Assembly (NCBI RefSeq): GCF_000974485.1
Contig: NZ_BBOM01000005.1
Span: 478,098 to 542,097, forward strand
From: Streptomyces sp. NBRC 109706
GTDB lineage: Bacteria > Actinomycetota > Actinomycetes > Streptomycetales > Streptomycetaceae
DNA: 64,000 bases
Direction of reading: 5' to 3'
Part shown: in pieces, positions 33,208-41,951 of the stretch
How positions within the stretch are numbered: the first letter of the stretch is position 1
Layout of the letters: every line of letters begins with the position of its first letter
Notes under the pieces: model-generated
Database searches by the model: none
Told to the model about the DNA's origin: nothing
The model's input: the letters and a program-made list of their open reading frames with translations, nothing else
Translations under genes and position numbers: made by a program

Positions 33208-34095
33208 TCACGTCGCCCGGAGGTGGACGATATCCGCCGCCCCCAGCGGGTGCCGCACGCCATCGGCGTCCGCGATCACCAGCCGGCCGTCGCCGTCCAG
33301 CGCGATCGCCTCGCCGCGCACCTCGTCGCCGCCCGGCAGCTCGGCCCGCACGGGGCGGCCGAGCGTGGCGCAGCCCGCCACATAGGCGTCGCGCAGCCCG
33401 CCCACGGCCGGATCGCCGCCGGTCTCCGGATCGCCGCCGGCCGCGACCCAGCCGGTGTACCAGGTGCCGAGCGCACGCAGCACCGCGCGCAACAGCGGGT
33501 CGCGGTCCCGGACGGGGGCGCCGGCCAGCAGCAGCGAACCGGCGCCCGGCACCGGCAGTTCGTCGGCGCGCAGCGACACGTTGAGGCCCATCCCGAGGAC
33601 CACGCCGCCGGACGGCACCCGTTCGCCGGGCGGCACCCGTTCGGCGAGGATGCCGCCGAGCTTGCGTTCCTCCCCGCCCACGGTGACCAGCACGTCGTTG
33701 GGCCACTTCAGCGCGGTGTCGACGCCGGCCGTCCGGCTGAGGGCGCTGGCCGCCGCGACGCCGGCGAGCAGCGGCAGCCAGGGCAGCCGCTCGGTCGGCA
33801 CCTCGGGCTCCGGCGCGAGCAGCACCGAGAAGAACAGCCCCGACCTGGGCGGCGCGCTCCAGCCGCGCCCCAACCGGCCACGCCCGCTGGTCTGTTCCTC
33901 GGCGATCAGGATCTCGCCGGGCGCGGCGTCGCCGGCCTTGGCGGCGGCCGCCAGGTCGGCGTTGGTCGAGCCCGTCACCTCCACCACCCGCAGCCGGGTC
34001 CAGGGCCCGCCGGGCCTGATCAGCGCGGAGCGCAGGGCGGCGGCGCCCAGCGGGGGACGGTCGAGGTCGGACCAACGGCCACGGGAGGTGCTCAT
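33208..34095 (-). CDS. birA: biotin-[acetyl-CoA-carboxylase] ligase
   Basis: 295 residues. It transfers biotin through biotinyl-AMP to the lysine of biotin carboxyl carrier domains, here most likely that of the AccA protein at 48213-49988. Motifs: TGSTNADL, EEQTSGRGRLGRGW (biotinyl-AMP binding), LKWPNDVLV with the catalytic Lys, and a C-terminal SH3-like domain. No N-terminal HTH is present, so it is a monofunctional ligase and not a repressor. Confidence 0.95.
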   Translation of the reverse strand: MSTSRGRWSDLDRPPLGAAALRSALIRPGGPWTRLRVVEVTGSTNADLAAAAKAGDAAPGEILIAEEQTSGRGRLGRGWSAPPRSGLFFSVLLAPEPEVPTERLPWLPLLAGVAAASALSRTAGVDTALKWPNDVLVTVGGEERKLGGILAERVPPGERVPSGGVVLGMGLNVSLRADELPVPGAGSLLLAGAPVRDRDPLLRAVLRALGTWYTGWVAAGGDPETGGDPAVGGLRDAYVAGCATLGRPVRAELPGGDEVRGEAIALDGDGRLVIADADGVRHPLGAADIVHLRAT

Positions 34096-34124
34096 GCCGC
34101 CAGCCTAGAGCCGCGCGCTCGCCG

Positions 34125-34663
34125 TCAGACCTCCTCCCAGACGGTGACCAGGGGCAGGCCGCGTGCGGTGCGCTCGGCGTCCACGCCGCGCTGGATCACC
34201 TCGGTCTTGCTCTTGGTGTACGTGAAACCGTCGTCGGTCTCGGCCGCCAGACGCCGCTTCACCGCCTCGTACTCGGCCGCCATCTCGGGATGCGCCCGCA
34301 GATGGTCGCGGAACAGCCGCTCGTTGCGCGTCGGCCAGGTGTCGGCGGTGACGATATGGAGGTGGTGGCTGCGCTCGCCCTGCGCCTTCTCGCGGAAGTA
34401 GAACAGCCGGTTGGGCATCCCGACGTCCTCGAAGCGATAGCCCAACCGCTCCAGCACGGCCACTCGTTCGTCGGTCACGTCGTCGAGGGTGTTGACCGAG
34501 GTCATCAGATCGATCACCGGCTTGGCCGCCAGCCCCGGCACGGAGGTGCTCCCCACATGCTCGATCTCCAGAACATCCCGGGCAACGCCTCCACCAACTC
34601 AGCACTGGCCGCTGCCGCTTGCTCGGGCCACGAAGGGTCATAATCCGCAATAAGGATGGTCAT
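34125..34663 (-). pseudogene. GrpB-family nucleotidyltransferase-like protein with one frameshift
   Basis: ATG 34663 opens MTILIADYDPSWPEQ and reads to GMF near 34571. There the frame must shift by one base to continue as LEIEHVGSTSVPGLAAKP, IDLMTSVNTL and on to VTVWEEV at 34125. The sequence TTCTGGAG in place of TTCCTGGAG indicates loss of one C. The rest is intact GrpB family (UPF0157), a nucleotidyltransferase fold of poorly known role. A single lesion could be an assembly error or a young mutation. Confidence 0.75.
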
Positions 34664-35167
34664 GCGATGATCATAAACACCCGCCGGACAGCGGCCCGCA
34701 GGCCGCTGCGCGGCGCTGAGCCGGGGGCCGGGGCGGGCGCGCGGGCCGCTGCGCGGGCCGGAACGGGGCGTCGGCCGGACCGGCGGGGGGCGCTGCGCGC
34801 GAGGTGCGGAGTGCGGCGGCGGAAGCCCGAGGCCAGCGGAACCGTCGTGGAAAACGGGTCGCTGCATGGGTCGCCAGGGACGAAGTGGCGCTACGCGCCG
34901 AGCCAGAGGCGCAGGCCGCTGCGCGGGGCCGGAAACCGGGCCCGCATCGTGGACGCGGGCCGCTGCGCGGGGGCGAGGACGAAGGCCCGGGGTCGGGTCG
35001 GCACGAAGGGGCCAACGGCCTCCAGCGGCCGGCGGGGCCCGGGGCGCAGCCCCCTGGTCCCGGGCCGGCGCGGAGGGTCGGACGGTTTTCTCCGGCCGCC
35101 AGGCCGGAAGGCCGGGCCCGCGGCGTGGCGTGGCGCGGCGCGGCGCAGGCGCGGGCGGCGGGGGCGG
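34664..35167. repeat. G+C-rich intergenic block with a recurring 13-mer
   Basis: 504 bases between the GrpB-like start and the NmrA-like stop. GGCCGCTGCGCGG occurs four times exactly, at 34701, 34744, 34914 and 34958, within longer imperfect repeats. No coding sequence is supported; long frames here have shadow composition. Confidence 0.6.
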
Positions 35168-36115
35168 TCAGGGGGTGGGGGACAGCTCTCGGTGGGTCCA
35201 GGTGTCGAAGGTGGTGAGTTGGATGCCGAGGTCCCGCGCGTACTCGGGGCGGCCCGGTTGGCCGGATATGTTCAGCCACTCGTGGGATGCGCCCATGGGC
35301 GGCATGCCGGCGGCCAGGGCCTCCTCCACCGTCATCTCGGGTGCGGACAGGGGGACGCCCAGCGCACGCGCCAGGACCTCGGCGATCTCCATCATCGACA
35401 GATGGTCGCTGGCCAGCTCCAGTTCCACCCCGTCGAACCGGTCCGGCGCGGCGATGGCGGCCGCCGCCGCCCGGCCGATGTCCTCCACCGCGACCAGCGA
35501 GAGCCTGGTCTCCGGCTTCAGCACGCTGACCAGCCCGCCCTCCACGCCACGCGGGAACAGAAACCCCATGGACGGCAGGAAGTTGGCCATGAAGAACCCC
35601 GGCTTGAGCAGCGTCCAGTGCGGGAAGCCGGCCGTGCGGAGTCGGTCCTGGATCGCGCTCTTGGCGCCCAGGCTGGCCGCGATCGGGGCGTAACGGGTCG
35701 CCGACCAGCCCGGTTCGTCGACGTGTTGGCCGGCGCCGGTGACGGAGGTGTGGACGAACTGCGGCACGCCGGCGGCCCGCGCGCCCTCGATGAGGTTGAC
35801 GCCCTGGGCGACCTCGCCGTCGAAGTCGAACCCGAAGCCGCTGGCGGTGAGTTCGGCCATCTGCACGGAGAACACGGCGCGGGCGCCCGTCGCCGCCCGG
35901 ATCACGGAGTCGCGGTCGCGCAGGTCGCCGGTGACCAGTTCGACGCCGAGCGCAGCGACGGCCCGGGCGCGCGGGGTCGTCGGGTCGCGCACCAGCGCGC
36001 GGACGGGCACGCCGGCCGCGCGCAGGGCGCGGGCGGTGGCCCCGCCCTGCCGCCCGGTGGCGCCGGTCACCAGAACGGGCGCGGAGGGATCGGCGTGCCG
36101 GGACTCGTTGGACAT
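35168..36115 (-). CDS. NmrA-like NAD(P)-binding oxidoreductase or redox sensor
   Basis: 315 residues from ATG 36115, preceded by GAGGAG. The Rossmann start VLVTGATGRQGGATARAL is the NmrA/HSCARG form of the NAD(P) motif. The catalytic Tyr-Lys pair of active short-chain dehydrogenases is not evident, so it may be a sensor or an NAD(P)H-quinone oxidoreductase-like protein. VFSVQMAELTASGF and PGFFMANFLPSMGF are typical of the subgroup. It is divergent from a TetR gene and shares a promoter region with two palindromes, so it is the probable target of that regulator. Confidence 0.85.
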   Translation of the reverse strand: MSNESRHADPSAPVLVTGATGRQGGATARALRAAGVPVRALVRDPTTPRARAVAALGVELVTGDLRDRDSVIRAATGARAVFSVQMAELTASGFGFDFDGEVAQGVNLIEGARAAGVPQFVHTSVTGAGQHVDEPGWSATRYAPIAASLGAKSAIQDRLRTAGFPHWTLLKPGFFMANFLPSMGFLFPRGVEGGLVSVLKPETRLSLVAVEDIGRAAAAAIAAPDRFDGVELELASDHLSMMEIAEVLARALGVPLSAPEMTVEEALAAGMPPMGASHEWLNISGQPGRPEYARDLGIQLTTFDTWTHRELSPTP

Positions 36116-36157
36116 GGGGGGCTCCTCGGGTTCGGGCGTCGGCAGACGGACCCCGTT

Positions 36158-36178
36158 AAGTGGCGGGGTCCGCCGTTT
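36158..36178. promoter_or_regulatory. TetR operator 1 (imperfect palindrome)
   Basis: AAGTGGCGGGGTCCGCCGTTT, core TGGCGG-GGT-CCGCC. It lies between the divergent NmrA-like and TetR genes, 42 bases upstream of the NmrA-like start, and shares its core with operator 2. Confidence 0.6.
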
Positions 36179-36193
36179 ATCTTCGGCTACGAT

Positions 36194-36212
36194 ATGGCGG
36201 GGCCCGCCACTT
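36194..36212. promoter_or_regulatory. TetR operator 2 (near-perfect palindrome)
   Basis: Contains TGGCGGG-G-CCCGCCA (36195-36209), a perfect odd-length palindrome, followed by CTTA, which mirrors the TTAAG beside operator 1. The two operators are inverted relative to each other and centred about 34 bp apart. Confidence 0.65.
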
Positions 36213-36230
36213 AGCAATCGGCCCCCACGA

Positions 36231-36310
36231 TCCAGGACGGTCCAGGACGGCCCCCGACGATCCAGAACGATCCAGAACGATCCAGAGCGGTCCAGAACGA
36301 TCCAGGAGGC
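36231..36310. repeat. eight tandem decamers in the TetR gene leader
   Basis: Ten-base units starting exactly at 36231, 36241, 36251, 36261, 36271, 36281, 36291 and 36301. The consensus is TCCAGAACGA (variants TCCAGGACGG, TCCAGAGCGG); the third is diverged. The last, TCCAGGAGGC, supplies the ribosome-binding AGGAGG for the ATG at 36318. Confidence 0.8.
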
Positions 36311-36317
36311 GAACGCG

Positions 36318-36938
36318 ATGCCCGAACGTCAGCGCGCGGACGCCCGTCGCAACTACGCGCGGATCCTCGCCGTGGCCGAGGAGGAGGTCGCCGCCCATGG
36401 CGCGGGCGCCTCGCTGGAACAGATCGCCCGCGTCGCCGGCGTCGGCTCGGCGACGGTGCGCCGCCACTTCCCCACCCGCCACGCGCTGTTGGAGGCGGTC
36501 TCCCGGCAGCGGATCGAGGCGCTGTCCGTCCGCGCCCACGAGCTGAGCGTCGCCGCCGAACGCGACAGCCGGGGCACGTTGCTGGAGTGGCTGACGGATG
36601 TGGTCGCGTACTGCGTCGCCGCCCGGGGGCTGGCCGCCGCGCTGGCCTACGAGGGCCCCTCGTCCGATTCGATCACCGAGAACGCCTGCTCGGCGGCGCT
36701 GGAGACGGCGGGCGAGCCGCTGCTCCGCCGCGCGGCGGACGACGGCGCGGTGACGCAGGGCGTCACCGTCGCCGACCTGATCACCCTGGCCGTCGGCGTC
36801 GTCCTCGCCACCGAACACCACCGGGACCCGGCGGCCTCGGCCCACCGCCTCTTCCGTCTGGCGGTGACGGGCCTCGGCCCCCGCCCCGACGGCGAAGTGA
36901 CCGGGGTCGCACCCGCCGAACGGCGCGGGTGCGGCTAA
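36318..36938 (+). CDS. TetR-family transcriptional regulator
   Basis: 206 residues from ATG 36318 with AGGAGG 8 bases upstream. The HTH spans residues 10-55: [38 protein letters not shown], then TRHALLEAV. The C-terminal ligand domain is helical and of the type found beside NmrA-like or short-chain dehydrogenase genes. It is divergent from the NmrA-like gene and probably represses it, and itself, through the two TGGCGG palindromes. Confidence 0.92.
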   Translation: MPERQRADARRNYARILAVAEEEVAAHGAGASLEQIARVAGVGSATVRRHFPTRHALLEAVSRQRIEALSVRAHELSVAAERDSRGTLLEWLTDVVAYCVAARGLAAALAYEGPSSDSITENACSAALETAGEPLLRRAADDGAVTQGVTVADLITLAVGVVLATEHHRDPAASAHRLFRLAVTGLGPRPDGEVTGVAPAERRGCG

Positions 36939-36997
36939 CCTACGGTGCGGTAGCCCAGCCGGCTGCCGGGTGGCCAGGGACGAGGAGGAGCCTTCGC

Positions 36998-38578
36998 GTG
37001 GATGTTGACAGCCACGGCACCGCCGGCAAGATCGCCGAGTTCCGGCGGCGCACCGAGGAGGCGACCCACGCGGGGTCCGAACGCGCGGTGGCGAAACAAC
37101 ACGCCAAGGGCAAGCTGACGGCCCGGGAACGGATCGAACTCCTGCTGGACGAGGGCTCGTTCACCGAGCTGGACGAGTTCGCGCGGCACCGTTCCACGGC
37201 GTTCGGACTGGACGCGAACCGTCCGCTGGGCGACGGCGTCGTCACCGGCTACGGCACGGTCGACGGGCGCCCGGTCTGTGTCTACTCGCAGGACTTCACG
37301 GTCTTCGGCGGCTCGCTCGGCGAGGTCTACGGCGAGAAGATCGTCAAGGTGATGGACTTCGCGCTGAAGACCGGCTGTCCGGTGATCGGGATCAACGACG
37401 GCGGTGGGGCGCGGATCCAGGAGGGGGTCGCGGCGCTCGGCCTGTTCGCGGAGATCTTCCGGCGCAATGTGCACGCCTCCGGCGTGGTGCCGCAGATCTC
37501 GTTGATCATGGGCCCCTGCGCGGGTGGCGCGGTCTACTCCCCCGCGATCACGGACTTTACGGTGATGGTCGACCAGACCTCACATATGTTCATCACCGGC
37601 CCCGATGTGATCAAGACCGTTACCGGCGAGGATGTCGGCTTCGAGGAGCTGGGCGGTGCCCGCACCCACAACACCCGTTCCGGGGTGGCCCACCAGATGG
37701 CCGGCGACGAGCAGGAGGCCATCGACTTCGTCAAGGCGCTGCTCTCCTATCTGCCGTCCAACAACCTGACCGACCCGCCCGCCTTCCCGGAGGAGGCGGA
37801 CCTGGCGGTCAGCGCCGGCGACCTCGAACTCGACGAGCTGATCCCGGACTCGGCGCAGCAGCCCTATGACATGCACCGGGTCATCGAGGGGGTGCTGGAC
37901 GAGGGCGAGTTCCTGGAGACCCAGCCGATGTTCGCGCCCAACATCGTGACCGGATTCGGCCGGGTCGAGGGGAGCCCGGTGGGCGTGGTGGCCAACCAGC
38001 CGCTGCAGTTCGCCGGTTGCCTGGACATCCACGCCTCGGAGAAGGCCGCGCGCTTCGTCCGCACCTGCGACGCGTTCAACATCCCGGTGCTCACCTTTGT
38101 CGACGTGCCCGGCTTCCTGCCCGGCACCGAGCAGGAGTTCCAGGGGATCATCCGACGCGGCGCGAAGTTGATCTTCGCCTATGCGGAGGCGACGGTCCCG
38201 CTGATCACGGTGATCACCCGCAAGGCGTTCGGCGGCGCCTATGACGTGATGGGCTCCAAGCATCTGGGCGCCGACCTCAACCTGGCCTGGCCCACCGCGC
38301 AGATCGCGGTGATGGGCGCCCAGGGCGCGGTCAACATCGTGCACCGCCGGGCGCTCGCCGCGATCGACGAGGGCCCCGAACGCGAGGCGGCGCGCGCCCA
38401 GTTGACGGCCGAGTACGAGGAGGCGCTGCTCAACCCGTATGTCGCCGCCGAACGCGGCTATGTCGACGCGGTGGTCGCCCCCTCCGACACCCGCCGCCAT
38501 ATCGTCCGTGGACTGCGCGCGCTGCGCGGGAAGCGGGCGCAGCTGCCGCCCAAGAAGCACGGCAACATCCCGCTGTAG
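36998..38578 (+). CDS. pccB: acyl-CoA carboxylase carboxyltransferase (beta) subunit, propionyl-CoA type
   Basis: 526 residues from GTG 36998, preceded by GAGGAGGAG. It transfers CO2 from carboxybiotin to acyl-CoA, mainly propionyl-CoA giving methylmalonyl-CoA, a polyketide and odd-chain building block. Oxyanion-hole Gly pairs are in [13 protein letters not shown] and [12 protein letters not shown] (N half), and [20 protein letters not shown] (C half). The residue at the specificity position after FGGAY is Asp, as in propionyl-specific PccB. The epsilon subunit gene follows after 36 bases. Confidence 0.93.
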   Translation: MDVDSHGTAGKIAEFRRRTEEATHAGSERAVAKQHAKGKLTARERIELLLDEGSFTELDEFARHRSTAFGLDANRPLGDGVVTGYGTVDGRPVCVYSQDFTVFGGSLGEVYGEKIVKVMDFALKTGCPVIGINDGGGARIQEGVAALGLFAEIFRRNVHASGVVPQISLIMGPCAGGAVYSPAITDFTVMVDQTSHMFITGPDVIKTVTGEDVGFEELGGARTHNTRSGVAHQMAGDEQEAIDFVKALLSYLPSNNLTDPPAFPEEADLAVSAGDLELDELIPDSAQQPYDMHRVIEGVLDEGEFLETQPMFAPNIVTGFGRVEGSPVGVVANQPLQFAGCLDIHASEKAARFVRTCDAFNIPVLTFVDVPGFLPGTEQEFQGIIRRGAKLIFAYAEATVPLITVITRKAFGGAYDVMGSKHLGADLNLAWPTAQIAVMGAQGAVNIVHRRALAAIDEGPEREAARAQLTAEYEEALLNPYVAAERGYVDAVVAPSDTRRHIVRGLRALRGKRAQLPPKKHGNIPL

Positions 38579-38614
38579 CCCGCCACGGTAAGCGCGTTGA
38601 GGAGGTCGGAGAAG

Positions 38615-38815
38615 TTGATCAGCGTTGTCCGGGGCAACCCGACACCCGAGGAACTGGCCGCCGCCATCGCGGCGACCCTGGCCGTCGCCAGAACCCACGC
38701 CCAACCGCCCCCCACCCCACCCACCCCGGCCAACACCTGGTCCACCCCGACCCCACCCGCCCCCCTCCCCACCCCGGGCCCCCACGCCTGGCGCACCAGC
38801 TACTGGCCCAGGTAG
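38615..38815 (+). CDS. pccE: acyl-CoA carboxylase epsilon subunit
   Basis: 66 residues from TTG 38615, chosen because GAGGAGG ends about 9 bases before it. The conserved head VVRGNPTPEELAAAIAA and the C-terminal AWRTSYWPR are diagnostic of the small epsilon subunits that bridge and activate actinobacterial carboxylase complexes. The middle is a Pro/Thr-rich linker, here long (repeated PPTPP). It follows pccB in the same transcript. Confidence 0.88.
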   Translation: MISVVRGNPTPEELAAAIAATLAVARTHAQPPPTPPTPANTWSTPTPPAPLPTPGPHAWRTSYWPR

Positions 38816-38933
38816 GGCGAGGCCGACTCCGCCCACCACCATCCGGAGAATCACCGCGAATCACCCGGGACAGCAGGGCCGTTCCCCTCCCATCCTGATC
38901 GGGACCTGTCCCGCTGTGAGAGGAACAACGACA

Positions 38934-38999
38934 ATGGCGCGACGACTCCGGTTCATCGGCACCGAGTCGTTCACGAAACAGGTGCCACCGGCGGCGTGA
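38934..38999 (+). CDS. 21-residue leader-like or truncated peptide coupled to an XRE regulator
   Basis: ATG 38934 is preceded by GAGAGGAAC and encodes MARRLRFIGTESFTKQVPP plus AA before TGA 38997. The TGA overlaps the next start as GTGA. The opening RRLRFIGT is the start of a small protein family I recall upstream of Scr1-type regulators in Streptomyces, normally about 65 residues, so this looks cut short. It probably couples translation of the regulator. Confidence 0.4.
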   Translation: MARRLRFIGTESFTKQVPPAA

Positions 39000-39838
39000 G
39001 CACCGACTATCAGCAGGCGAGGGTGGCCCTCGGTGCGCGGCTGCGTGAGCTGCGCGCCGAGCGGCGCCTGACCGGGCGTCAGTTGGCGGCTCGGCTCGGC
39101 TGGCCGCAGTCCAAGGTCAGCAAGCTGGAGACCGGCCGCCAGACCGCGACGGCGGAGGACCTGCTGGCCTGGGCGGAGGGCACCGACCGGCCGGAGGCCG
39201 CCGAGGAGCTGATCACCCGGCTGCGGAGCCTGGAGTCCCGCACCCGCTCCTGGCGCCGCCGACTCGCCGCCGGGCACAAGCCGGTTCAGGACGCGCTGAC
39301 GGTCGAGTACCAACGCACCCGGACCTTCCACGTCTGGGAGGGGGCCATGGTCGTCGGGATACTCCAGACGGCCGACTACGCCCGCCATGTCTTTCTCCGC
39401 TACGCCGATCTGCACCAGTCCGTCCGTGACACGGACGAGGCCGTGCGGGCGCGGATGGGGCATCAGGACATGCTGTACCAGCGGGGCCGCACCTTCCACA
39501 TCGTGATGTGGGAGGCGGCGCTCCGCGCTCTGGTGTGCCCGCCCTCCGTGCTCGCCGCGCAGCTCGACCGGCTGGCGGGCGCCATCGGTCTCGACACCCT
39601 CACCCTGGGCATCGTCCCGTTCGACGCCCCGCTCGACATCCCACCGGCCAACGGGTTCTGGGTCTACGACGACCGCCTGGTGATCGTGGAGGACTGGCAC
39701 GCGGAACTCTGGTTGGACGATGCCGACAGTGTGGGTGTCCACCGCAAGGTGTGGCGGTCCCTGGCGGACGCCGCCGTCTATGGCGCGGACGCCCATCGGG
39801 TGATCTCCCGCGCCAGGCGGGCCCTGGACTCCCGCTGA
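38996..39838 (+). CDS. Scr1-type XRE regulator (DUF5753)
   Basis: 280 residues from GTG 38996. The N-terminal HTH (LRELRAERRLTGRQLA, LGWPQSKVSKLETGRQTA) is followed by the DUF5753 domain (EGAMVVGILQTADYARHVF, IVMWEAALRAL and WVYDDRLVIVEDWHAELWL). This class is very abundant in Streptomyces and usually paired with a small DUF397 partner. No DUF397 gene is adjacent; the downstream Gly-rich small gene is the only candidate partner. Confidence 0.9.
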   Translation: MSTDYQQARVALGARLRELRAERRLTGRQLAARLGWPQSKVSKLETGRQTATAEDLLAWAEGTDRPEAAEELITRLRSLESRTRSWRRRLAAGHKPVQDALTVEYQRTRTFHVWEGAMVVGILQTADYARHVFLRYADLHQSVRDTDEAVRARMGHQDMLYQRGRTFHIVMWEAALRALVCPPSVLAAQLDRLAGAIGLDTLTLGIVPFDAPLDIPPANGFWVYDDRLVIVEDWHAELWLDDADSVGVHRKVWRSLADAAVYGADAHRVISRARRALDSR

Positions 39839-39955
39839 ATCATGGGGAACAGCGGGCGCCCGTACGGGAATAACGGCGCATCAGCTCCGACAGCGGCCCT
39901 CGCCCGTCCCTAACGTGGCTCGCACAGGCACATCGACGATGCGAGGGAGCACACG

Positions 39956-40159
39956 ATGGGTGGAAAGCACGGCGGCGGCACGGGCGGCGGGCAGGGCGGA
40001 AGCCAGCAGGACGACAGCCAGTCGGGCGCGGGCCACGGGGGTGGCGGCTCCGAGGGGCAGGACTCGGGGCACAGTGACACCAACGGCGGCGGCACGGGCG
40101 ACGGCGGCCGGCGGTCGTGGCTGGACACTCCGGAGTGTCCGGTTCCCGTCCGGGGATAG
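39956..40159 (+). CDS. Gly-rich small hydrophilic protein
   Basis: 67 residues from ATG 39956 with GAGGGAGC upstream. Gly, Ser, Gln, Asp and His dominate (MGGKHGGGTGGGQGG); the end is RRSWLDTPECPVPVRG. It is likely disordered. The good ribosome site and the distinct non-Gly C-terminus support it as a gene. It lies downstream of the Scr1-type regulator, in the place where a small partner protein is often encoded, but shows no DUF397 motif. Function unknown. Confidence 0.5.
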   Translation: MGGKHGGGTGGGQGGSQQDDSQSGAGHGGGGSEGQDSGHSDTNGGGTGDGGRRSWLDTPECPVPVRG

Positions 40160-40166
40160 CCGTGGG

Positions 40167-40811
40167 TCAGCGGCGGCGGTGGGCGTGGAGGAGGGCTTGG
40201 GGGACGGGGTTGGTCGGATCGAGGAGGAGTTGGGCCTCGATCTCGAAGTCGGCGGCGTGGAGCCAGTCGGCCATCCGCTCGGGACGGCGGCGGTGGACCC
40301 GGACCCGCATCGGGTGGCCGCCGTAGCCCTGGGTCTTCAGCCGTGACCCGTCGCCGACATGAAAACCGAGTTGCAGGGGTGCGCCCGGGCGCAGGACCCG
40401 GTGGAAGTGGTCGAGGACGGTGGGCACCTCGTCGTCCGGGAGGTGGATCAGCGACCAGTAGGCGAGCAGCCCGGCCAGCGAGCCGGTGGGGAGGGTGAGG
40501 TCCGTCATCGAGCCGACGTCGAACCGCACGCCCGGATGGTCGCGGCGGGCCGTCTCGACCATGCCGGGCGAGAGGTCGATCCCGAAGGCGTCGACGCCCA
40601 GGGTGCGCAGATGGGCGGTGACGGTGCCGGAACCGCAGCCGATATCGGCGACCCGGCCACCGCCGGCAGCGCTCACCTGCTCGGCGAACAGACCCAACGC
40701 CGCCCGTAGCCACGGCTGTTCGGCCAGGGCGCCGCGCCGCAACTCGGCGTAGTCGGCCGCGACGGTGTCATAGGAGGCTCGGGTGTCGGCCAGCCAGTCG
40801 TTCTCGTTCAT
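40167..40811 (-). CDS. class I SAM-dependent methyltransferase
   Basis: 214 residues from ATG 40811. The SAM-binding motif I is VADIGCGSGTVTAHL, and motif II FGIDLSPGMVETARRDHPG and motif III WSLIHLPDDE follow. It belongs to the small methyltransferase_11/25 group common in Streptomyces; the substrate cannot be inferred. It is divergent from the AraC regulator gene at 40875, with 63 bases between the starts, so that regulator may control it. Confidence 0.88.
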   Translation of the reverse strand: MNENDWLADTRASYDTVAADYAELRRGALAEQPWLRAALGLFAEQVSAAGGGRVADIGCGSGTVTAHLRTLGVDAFGIDLSPGMVETARRDHPGVRFDVGSMTDLTLPTGSLAGLLAYWSLIHLPDDEVPTVLDHFHRVLRPGAPLQLGFHVGDGSRLKTQGYGGHPMRVRVHRRRPERMADWLHAADFEIEAQLLLDPTNPVPQALLHAHRRR

Positions 40812-40874
40812 GGCCGTAACGTAGTCAACCGCGGGTATCCTTGGCTTGGTCCCCAACTCGTAGGCGCAGCAGAG

Positions 40875-41895
40875 GTGTTGACGGAAATGTTCACCGTCAC
40901 GCAGTCGGCCGACGACCTTCCCTCGGCGGATCGGTTCGCCTGGTGGCACGACATGACCATGGCGGCGTTGATCCCGACCGCGATGCGCACGGAGCATCCG
41001 GACGACTTCCGTGCCTCGCTCACCATGGTGGATCTGGGGCTCGCCCAGGTCTCGTCGATGTTCTATCCCTCCATCTCCCGGGTCCGCCGCACGCCCAGGC
41101 TGATTCGCCGTGGCGACCCCGAGTATCTGCAGCTCTCCCTGACCGTCAGCGGCCGGATGCGGCTGGCCCAGTCGCGGAACGAGGCGTGCTTCGGCGACGG
41201 CGGCATGGTGCTCTATGACTCCTCCCATCCGTTCGACGGCTGGGCGTTGCCCAGCAGGGGGGACGGTGTGCACCAGATCCTGGTGCAGTTGCCGCGTCGG
41301 CTGCTGCCGGCCCGGCCGGACCAGCTCACCGCGCTGCTCTCCACCGCGCTGTCGAGCGACGGGGGCTTCGGCGAGATCCTGGCGCGGATGCTGACCCAGC
41401 TGACCGAACGTCCGCACGAGTACGGCCCGGAGGACGCGCCCCGGCTCGGCGCGGTGCTCATCGAGCTGCTCGCCGCCACCATCGGGCAGCATGTCGACCA
41501 GCGCCCCCATGAGCCGGCCGAACGGTATCCGCACGCGCTCTTTCTGCACGTCCAGAGCTTTGTGCACCACCACCTCTCCGATCCGGAGTTGACCCCGGAG
41601 GCCATCGCCAGAGCCCACCATCTCTCCCCCCCCCCGTTCGCTGCACCGGCTGTTCCAACAGCACGGCACCACCGTCACCGGCTTCGTCCGCCGCCAGCGG
41701 CTGGAACGGGCCCGTCGCGAGCTGGCCAACCCCCTGCTGGCCGGCGTCACGGTCAGCGCGATCGCACTCCGCCTCGGCTTCCGGCGGCCCGCCGAGTTCA
41801 GCCGGGCCTTCCGCGCCGCCTATGGCGTCCCACCACGCGACTACCGCGCCGCGGCCCTGCGCGGCGTCGACCTCAACCGCGCGCCGAAGCCCTGA
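40875..41895 (+). pseudogene. AraC-family regulator, frame interrupted at a C10 tract
   Basis: GTG 40875 or ATG 40887. The N-terminal AraC-binding-like domain (SADRFAWWHDMTMAALIP, VQLPRRLLPARPDQL) reads to HHLSPPP at a run of ten C (41626-41635). The first HTH helix ends there; the rest of the DNA-binding domain (RSLHRLFQQHGTTVTGFV, VSAIALRLGFRRPAEFSRAF and YGVPPRDY) is in the next frame and ends at TGA 41893. With nine C the protein would be intact, about 339 residues. This could be replication slippage, phase variation or a homopolymer sequencing error. In the frame as given, DNA binding is lost. Confidence 0.8.
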
Positions 41896-41951
41896 CGTTC
41901 AGCCGGGAAGCACCGCCGCCGGTGACGGGCCCTCAGGGGTGAGCGGGGTCC

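Noticed and set aside
31333..34401. 1022-codon plus-strand open frame
   Set aside because: It is antisense to enoyl-CoA hydratase, cya and birA, all with clear motifs. Composition (Arg, Gln, His, Gly rich) is that of a shadow of G+C-rich genes.
36231..36310. CRISPR or microsatellite-coded peptide
   Set aside because: Ten-base periodicity without spacers, and no start codon or frame that would make it coding.
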